From: Thermobifida fusca NBRC 14071 = JCM 3263
GTDB lineage: Bacteria; Actinomycetota; Actinomycetes; Streptosporangiales; Streptosporangiaceae
Length of the DNA stretch: 64,000 nucleotides
Assembly: GCF_001592045.1 (NCBI RefSeq)
Contig: NZ_BCWB01000045.1
Span: forward strand, 1-64,000
Direction of reading: 5' to 3'
Positions 59,650 to 64,000 of this stretch are shown in pieces. The position numbers and the translations under genes were made by a program. Under the pieces are notes generated by a model. That model worked only from the letters and a program-made list of their open reading frames with translations, made no database searches and was not told the origin of the DNA. Every line of letters starts with the position of its first letter. The stretch's first letter is position 1.

Positions 59650-60573
59650 TCAACTCCGTGAAATCCCGACAAAATCGGCGGTCTGTCCCGTCAGCCGCTC
59701 AAATACTTCGATGTATCGGGCGCGGGTGTGTTCCACCACAGTGTCCGGCAGTGGAGGAGGAGGCGTCTCTGAGGTACGATCCCACCCCGATTCCGCAGAT
59801 GACAGCCAGTCCCGGATGATCTGCTTGTCGAATGACGGCTGCGGCCGGCCCGGGCGCCATTCCTCCTTCGGCCAGAACCGCGAAGAATCCGGAGTGAGCA
59901 CTTCGTCCGCAAGGACCAGCGAACCGTCGGAGTCCCACCCGAACTCGAATTTGGTGTCGGCGAGCAGGATGCCGCGCTCCTCCGCAATCTCCCGGCCCCG
60001 CTCGTACAGCGCCAGCGTCACCTCCCGCAGGCGCTCCGCCAACGCTGGACCGTGCCGCTCCGCCACGGTCTCCAGCGAGACGTTCTCGTCATGCTCCCCC
60101 ACCTCGGCCTTGGTCGCCGGGGTGAAGATCGGCGGATCGAGCCGGGACCCGTCCACCAGCCCTTCCGGCAGCCGAACCCCGCACACCGCGCCCGTGGCGG
60201 TGTACTCGGCCAGCCCGGACCCCGTCAGATAGCCGCGGGCCACGCACTCCACCGGCACCATGTCGAGCCGGCGGCAGACGAGAGTGCGGCCCGCCCAGTC
60301 GTCCGGAGCACCCGGAGGAGGTGTGTCCGATATCACATGGTTGTCGATGATGTCGGACAACTGGTCGAACCACCACAGCGACAACTGAGTAAGCAGCCGC
60401 CCCTTGTCCGGAATCTCTGTGGGAAGGACCCAGTCGAAAGCCGAGACGCGATCACTGGCCACCATGACCAGCTCTCCCGACTCGGTGGCATACAGGTCCC
60501 GCACCTTGCCGGTGTGCAGGTGGGTGAGGCCCGGCACCTCGACAGGCACCGGCTTGTCGACAAAACCGCTCAT
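59650..60573 (-). CDS. purC: SAICAR synthase (PurC)
   Basis: The 307-aa enzyme joins CAIR and aspartate with ATP in purine synthesis. Motifs: HTGKVRDLYA (N-terminal nucleotide loop), VMVASDRVSAFDWV, ECVARGYLTGSGLAEY and LADTKFEFGWDSDGSLVLADEVLTPDSSRFW. It starts 75 bases behind purB, likely the second gene of a leftward purB-purC unit, with purD and purA upstream in the same direction. Confidence 0.96.
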   Translation of the reverse strand: MSGFVDKPVPVEVPGLTHLHTGKVRDLYATESGELVMVASDRVSAFDWVLPTEIPDKGRLLTQLSLWWFDQLSDIIDNHVISDTPPPGAPDDWAGRTLVCRRLDMVPVECVARGYLTGSGLAEYTATGAVCGVRLPEGLVDGSRLDPPIFTPATKAEVGEHDENVSLETVAERHGPALAERLREVTLALYERGREIAEERGILLADTKFEFGWDSDGSLVLADEVLTPDSSRFWPKEEWRPGRPQPSFDKQIIRDWLSSAESGWDRTSETPPPPLPDTVVEHTRARYIEVFERLTGQTADFVGISRS

Positions 60574-60648
60574 GGTGGCTTTCCGATCTGCGTGGGAACG
60601 TGCTGCCGGCGGCCCACCGCCGACAGCACGAACCGGACGGGAAACGAC

Positions 60649-61956
60649 TCAGCTCAGGTTCTTCAACCGGTCAAACACCCGGTCCAGGCGGCTGACAAAC
60701 CGCTCCGGGCGGCACACCTCGTCCAACCGGGCTTCGTCCAGCTCCACACCGTGCTCAGCGGCCTGCTCCCGCAGGGTCTGTCGGAACGCCACACCCGTCT
60801 CCCACGTGCGCATCGCCGCCGCCTGCACCAGCGCGTAGACGTCCTCCCGGGACATGCCCGTCTCGATCAGCTCGGAGACCACCGTGGAGGAGTAGATCAA
60901 GCCGTTGGTGGACTCCAGGTTCTGCCGCATCCGCTCGGCGTCCACCACCAGTCCCCGCATCAGCCGAGTCGTCAAATGGAGCAGGTAGTCCGTGGCGATA
61001 GCCGCGTCCGGCAGCGCGATCCGCTCGGTGGAAGAGTGCGAGATGTCCCGCTCATGCCACAGCGGGATCCCCTCCATGACCGGCACGATCTGGGCGCGCA
61101 CGATCCGCGCCAGACCGCAGATGCGCTCCGAGAGGATCGGGTTCTTCTTGTGCGGCATAGCGCTGGAGCCCTTCTGCCCCTTGCCGAACGGCTCCCACAG
61201 CTCCCGCACCTCGGTGCGCTGGCCGTGCCGGATCTCCAGCGCGATCGCTTCGCACACCGTGGCGATGACCGCCAGCGTGCTGACCCACTCGGCGATCCCG
61301 TCGCGCAGCACCACCTGGGTGGACACGTCTGCAGGGCGCAGCCCCAGCTTCTCGGCGACGTAGTCCTCCACCGCCGGGTCGATGTTCGAATAGGTGCCCA
61401 CCGGACCGGAGATCGCCATCACACCCACAGCCTCGCGGGCGCGGCGCAGCCGGTCCCGGGACCGCGCCATAGCGAACGCGAAGTCCGCCACCCGGTGGCC
61501 CCACACGTCAGGTTCGGCGTGGATGCCGTGCGTCCGGCCCACCCGCAGCGTCCCCCGGTGCTCCAGAGCGTGGTCGCGCAGCACCGCCACCAGTTCGTCC
61601 GCCTTGGCCAGCAGAACGTCGGTGGCCTCCACCAGCTGCTTTGCCAGCGCCGTGTCCAGCAGGTCGGACGAGGTCATGCCGAAGTGCACCCACTTGGCCG
61701 CCTCGCGAGGCGTCGTGTTGTCGGCCCACGCGGTGAGGAACGCGATGACGTCGTGCTGGGTCACCGCTTCGATCTCGGCCACCTGCTCCGGTGTCGGCGG
61801 AGGAGCCTGGCGGACCGGCTCCACCGCGTCGGCGGGAATCGTCCCGGCCGCCGCATGGGCTTCCATCACCAGGGTTTCCACCTGGCACCAGAGTTCGTAC
61901 TTGTGGGCGTCGCTGAAGATGCGGCCCATTTCCGGAAGGGTGTAGCGCTCGATCAC
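60649..61956 (-). CDS. purB: Adenylosuccinate lyase
   Basis: The 435-aa homotetrameric lyase acts twice in purine synthesis, releasing fumarate from SAICAR and from adenylosuccinate. Fumarase-superfamily signature GSSAMPHKKNPIL is present with the flexible catalytic loop, plus VGRTHGIHAEPDVWGHR and TSSDLLDTA. The ATG at 61956 follows CAATGG; an upstream extension is not plausible. Part of the pur cluster. Confidence 0.96.
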   Translation of the reverse strand: MIERYTLPEMGRIFSDAHKYELWCQVETLVMEAHAAAGTIPADAVEPVRQAPPPTPEQVAEIEAVTQHDVIAFLTAWADNTTPREAAKWVHFGMTSSDLLDTALAKQLVEATDVLLAKADELVAVLRDHALEHRGTLRVGRTHGIHAEPDVWGHRVADFAFAMARSRDRLRRAREAVGVMAISGPVGTYSNIDPAVEDYVAEKLGLRPADVSTQVVLRDGIAEWVSTLAVIATVCEAIALEIRHGQRTEVRELWEPFGKGQKGSSAMPHKKNPILSERICGLARIVRAQIVPVMEGIPLWHERDISHSSTERIALPDAAIATDYLLHLTTRLMRGLVVDAERMRQNLESTNGLIYSSTVVSELIETGMSREDVYALVQAAAMRTWETGVAFRQTLREQAAEHGVELDEARLDEVCRPERFVSRLDRVFDRLKNLS

Positions 61957-62245
61957 CCTCCCATTGTCTCAGGGCGCAGGAAAACCGTTCAGACAGCGAC
62001 GCACTCGGCACGCTCGGGACCACGCCCCGCCCGGGACACCGCGTATTCCGTACAGTGATCCGAGCGCTCTGCCCGCCTTGTCAGACCAGTCCGCTGCCCC
62101 GGGCACCCGACCGTTCCCGCGCACCAACCCGAGGAAGGCCCAGACTGCCCGGGGCGACCCGCCCGACAGCATCCCGGAGTGCACCGTGGCACCCCCGAGA
62201 CCGGCAGGCAGCCGCCCCGCATCCGAGCCGAGCGCGCCTCCGGGC

Positions 62246-63520
62246 CTACTGGGCGGGCCGCTCCCAGGAGACCTGGCCGAGCACCGCTTTCTCCGCGATG
62301 TCCGTGCGGTAGAACGAGCCGCGCAGCTTAATCCGGCTCGCCGCTTCGTAGGCGCGCTGCCGCGCCTCCGCCAAGTCGGCGCCCGAGCCCACCACGCTCA
62401 GCACCCGGCCGCCGTTGGCCTTCACATCGTTGATGCCGGTCCCCGCGGTGCCCGCGTGGAGCACGTAGGCGCCTTCCACGGCGTTGGCCTCCGCCAGGCC
62501 GCTGATCAGGTCGCCCTTCACCGGGTCCTCCGGGTAGCCTTCCGCGGCGATCACCACGGTGACAGCAGCCCCCGGACGCCACTCCAGCGAGGTCACCCCG
62601 CCCAGGTTCCCGGTGTCGGTGGCCTGCAGCAGCGCCCCCAGCGGCGTAGCCAGGCGGTCCAGCACCACTTGGGTCTCCGGGTCGCCGAAGCGAGCGTTGA
62701 ACTCCACCACCCGGACTCCGCGCGAGGTGAGCGCCAGCCCCGCGTACAAGAGCCCCTGGTAGGGGGTGCCGCGCCGGGCGAGCTCCGCGATCGTGGGCCG
62801 CACCACGGTCTCCATGACCTCGTCCACCAGGTCGGACGGCGCCCACGGCAGCGGCGCGTACGCTCCCATACCGCCGGTGTTGGGGCCCTGGTCGCCGTCG
62901 TAGGCGCGTTTGAAGTCCTGCGCGGGAAGCAGCGGCACGGCGTTGCGGCCGTCGCTCAGCGCGAAAAGCGACACCTCGGGGCCGTCCAAGTACTCCTCAA
63001 TGACGACCCGCCCGCACGCCTGGGCGTGCCGTTCCGCCACCGCCCGGTCCTCGGTGACCACCACGCCCTTGCCCGCGGCCAGTCCGTCGTCCTTCACCAC
63101 GTAGGGCGGGCCGAACAAGTCCAAGGCCTGGGAGACCTGGGAGGCGGAGCGGCAGACCCGTGCCTCCGCCGTGGGGACGCCCGCCGCGGCCATGACCTCT
63201 TTAGCGAACGCTTTGGATCCTTCGATCCGCGCCGCCGCCTGGTCCGGGCCGAACACGGGGATACCGCGTCGCCGCAGTTCGTCGGCGACACCGGCAACCA
63301 GCGGGGCTTCCGGGCCGATGACCACCAGTTCCGCGCCGATCCGCGCGGCGAGCTCAGTGACCGCCAGGCCGTCAGTGATGTTGATGACGTGGTTCTCCGC
63401 CAGTTCAGCGGTTCCAGCGTTGCCGGGGGCACAGTGCAGGCTGGTCACGCCGGGGTCGAGGGACAGCGCGCGTACCAGCGCATGTTCGCGGCCTCCGCCG
63501 CCGATCACGAGGGCTTTCAC
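62246..63520 (-). CDS. purD: Phosphoribosylamine-glycine ligase (GARS)
   Basis: The 424-aa ATP-grasp enzyme makes glycinamide ribonucleotide. It starts at a GTG (63520) with AGGG in front: VKALVIGGGGREHALVRAL. Motifs LVVIGPEAPLVAGVAD, the ATP-grasp DGLAAGKGVVVTEDRA, GPEVSLFALSDG, GPNTGGMGAYAP and EFNARFGDPETQ. A 289-base gap separates it from purB; PurA lies directly upstream in the same direction. Confidence 0.96.
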   Translation of the reverse strand: MKALVIGGGGREHALVRALSLDPGVTSLHCAPGNAGTAELAENHVINITDGLAVTELAARIGAELVVIGPEAPLVAGVADELRRRGIPVFGPDQAAARIEGSKAFAKEVMAAAGVPTAEARVCRSASQVSQALDLFGPPYVVKDDGLAAGKGVVVTEDRAVAERHAQACGRVVIEEYLDGPEVSLFALSDGRNAVPLLPAQDFKRAYDGDQGPNTGGMGAYAPLPWAPSDLVDEVMETVVRPTIAELARRGTPYQGLLYAGLALTSRGVRVVEFNARFGDPETQVVLDRLATPLGALLQATDTGNLGGVTSLEWRPGAAVTVVIAAEGYPEDPVKGDLISGLAEANAVEGAYVLHAGTAGTGINDVKANGGRVLSVVGSGADLAEARQRAYEAASRIKLRGSFYRTDIAEKAVLGQVSWERPAQ

Positions 63521-63640
63521 AGCAATGGACCCTAATAGGTTTCGATGGGAGGACAGGGGCAACGGCACAGTTGTGCACAGGGTTTTACGGCCCTGCACCG
63601 CTCCGTGGAACGGGCGCCGCACCCGTCCCACGGCAGACGG

Positions 63641-64000
63641 CTACACGAGAGGACGCAGCTCCAGGGTCTGCTCCCGGCCCGGGCCGACACCGATCGCTGA
63701 AATCGGCGCCCCGGACATCTCCTCGATCGCCCGCACATACGCCTGCGCGTTCTTCGGCAGGTCGTCGAAGGAGCGCGCCTGGCTGATGTCCTCGTTCCAG
63801 CCGTCCAAGTACTCGTAGATCGGTGTGGCGTGGTGGAACTCCGTCTGGGTCATGGGGATCTCGTCGTGCCGCACCCCGTCGATGTCGTAGGCGACACAGA
63901 CCGGGATGCGCTCCAGCCCGGACAGCACGTCCAGCTTGGTGAGGAAGAAGTCGGTGATGCCGTTGATCCGGGTGGCGTAGCGGGCGATCGGCGCGTCGAA
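63641..64000 (-). CDS. purA: Adenylosuccinate synthetase, C-terminal part, cut by the window edge
   Basis: The last 119 codons of PurA are present and the gene continues beyond position 64000. Visible segments match the C-terminal region of the enzyme: [68 protein letters not shown] and [18 protein letters not shown]. PurA makes adenylosuccinate from IMP, aspartate and GTP. The gene lies immediately upstream of purD, completing the purine group. Confidence 0.95.
   Translation of the reverse strand, partial: FDAPIARYATRINGITDFFLTKLDVLSGLERIPVCVAYDIDGVRHDEIPMTQTEFHHATPIYEYLDGWNEDISQARSFDDLPKNAQAYVRAIEEMSGAPISAIGVGPGREQTLELRPLV

Noticed and set aside
60052-62058. Open frame of 668 codons on the plus strand opposite purC and purB
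   Set aside because: Antisense shadow; His/Arg-rich translation, while purC and purB are complete on the other strand.
1-64000. CRISPR array, insertion sequence or rRNA operon
   Set aside because: No regularly spaced direct repeats, no transposase with terminal repeats and no rRNA sequence are visible.

Overview
The window is a high-GC actinobacterial chromosome segment. It carries the classical actinobacterial cell-division and signalling cluster (fhaA-fhaB-pstP-rodA-pbpA-pknA-pknB, crgA), a DLW-39-type small protein beside tRNA-Ala, CrgA, SigE-type sigma factor, F420-type enzymes and many BldG/RsbW-like regulators. Gene order and protein character suggest a Nocardiopsaceae-like, possibly Thermobifida-like organism; this is inference from content, not a database match.

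Layout. 1-1830: poorly coding, lower-GC stretch with one small HTH/Cys-cluster gene. 1.8-6.2 kb: near-origin housekeeping block (DLW-39 protein, tRNA-Ala, DUF1707/DUF4870 membrane protein, DUF5324-like protein, cyclophilin, rhomboid protease, a tight cluster of DnaA boxes, crgA). 6.3-15.4 kb: one long leftward Ser/Thr kinase-phosphatase and peptidoglycan operon. 15.7-21.2 kb: tRNA-Leu, a lipoprotein-type subtilisin inhibitor, rhodanese, anti-sigma kinase-like ATPase and STAS antagonist, glycosyltransferase, pheA, and an unrecognised 259-aa protein. 21.3-25.8 kb: pdhABC-type E1alpha/E1beta/E2 operon with a GntR regulator and a strong palindrome between them.

26-51 kb is the most interesting part: a redox/dormancy-like island. 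It holds a GAF-GAF histidine kinase resembling DevS/DosS, a response regulator very like DevR/DosR, five universal stress proteins, a CBS-BON protein, a Ca-type P-type ATPase, a GH65 phosphorylase with beta-phosphoglucomutase, an HTH/flavin-binding protein, an F420/FMN luciferase-like enzyme fused to hemerythrin, paired FluC fluoride channels, a MarR regulator, an F420-NADP reductase-like protein, a haem-binding GlcG/HbpS-like protein, a zinc alcohol dehydrogenase, a DUF4389 membrane protein and a flavodoxin. Short palindromes of the DosR-box geometry lie about 98 bp upstream of three of these genes, and three related MarR-type operators flank the fluoride/hemerythrin divergon. Two regulator pseudogenes lie in the middle of the island.

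51-64 kb: tRNA-Ser, SigE-family sigma factor, a Cys-rich RlpA-like protein coupled to a MauE-like membrane protein, a lipoprotein, a HisC/Pat-type aminotransferase, a GGDEF-like/HTH regulator, a MurA paralogue that keeps the catalytic Cys, and purine genes purC, purB, purD and the 3' part of purA running off the right edge.
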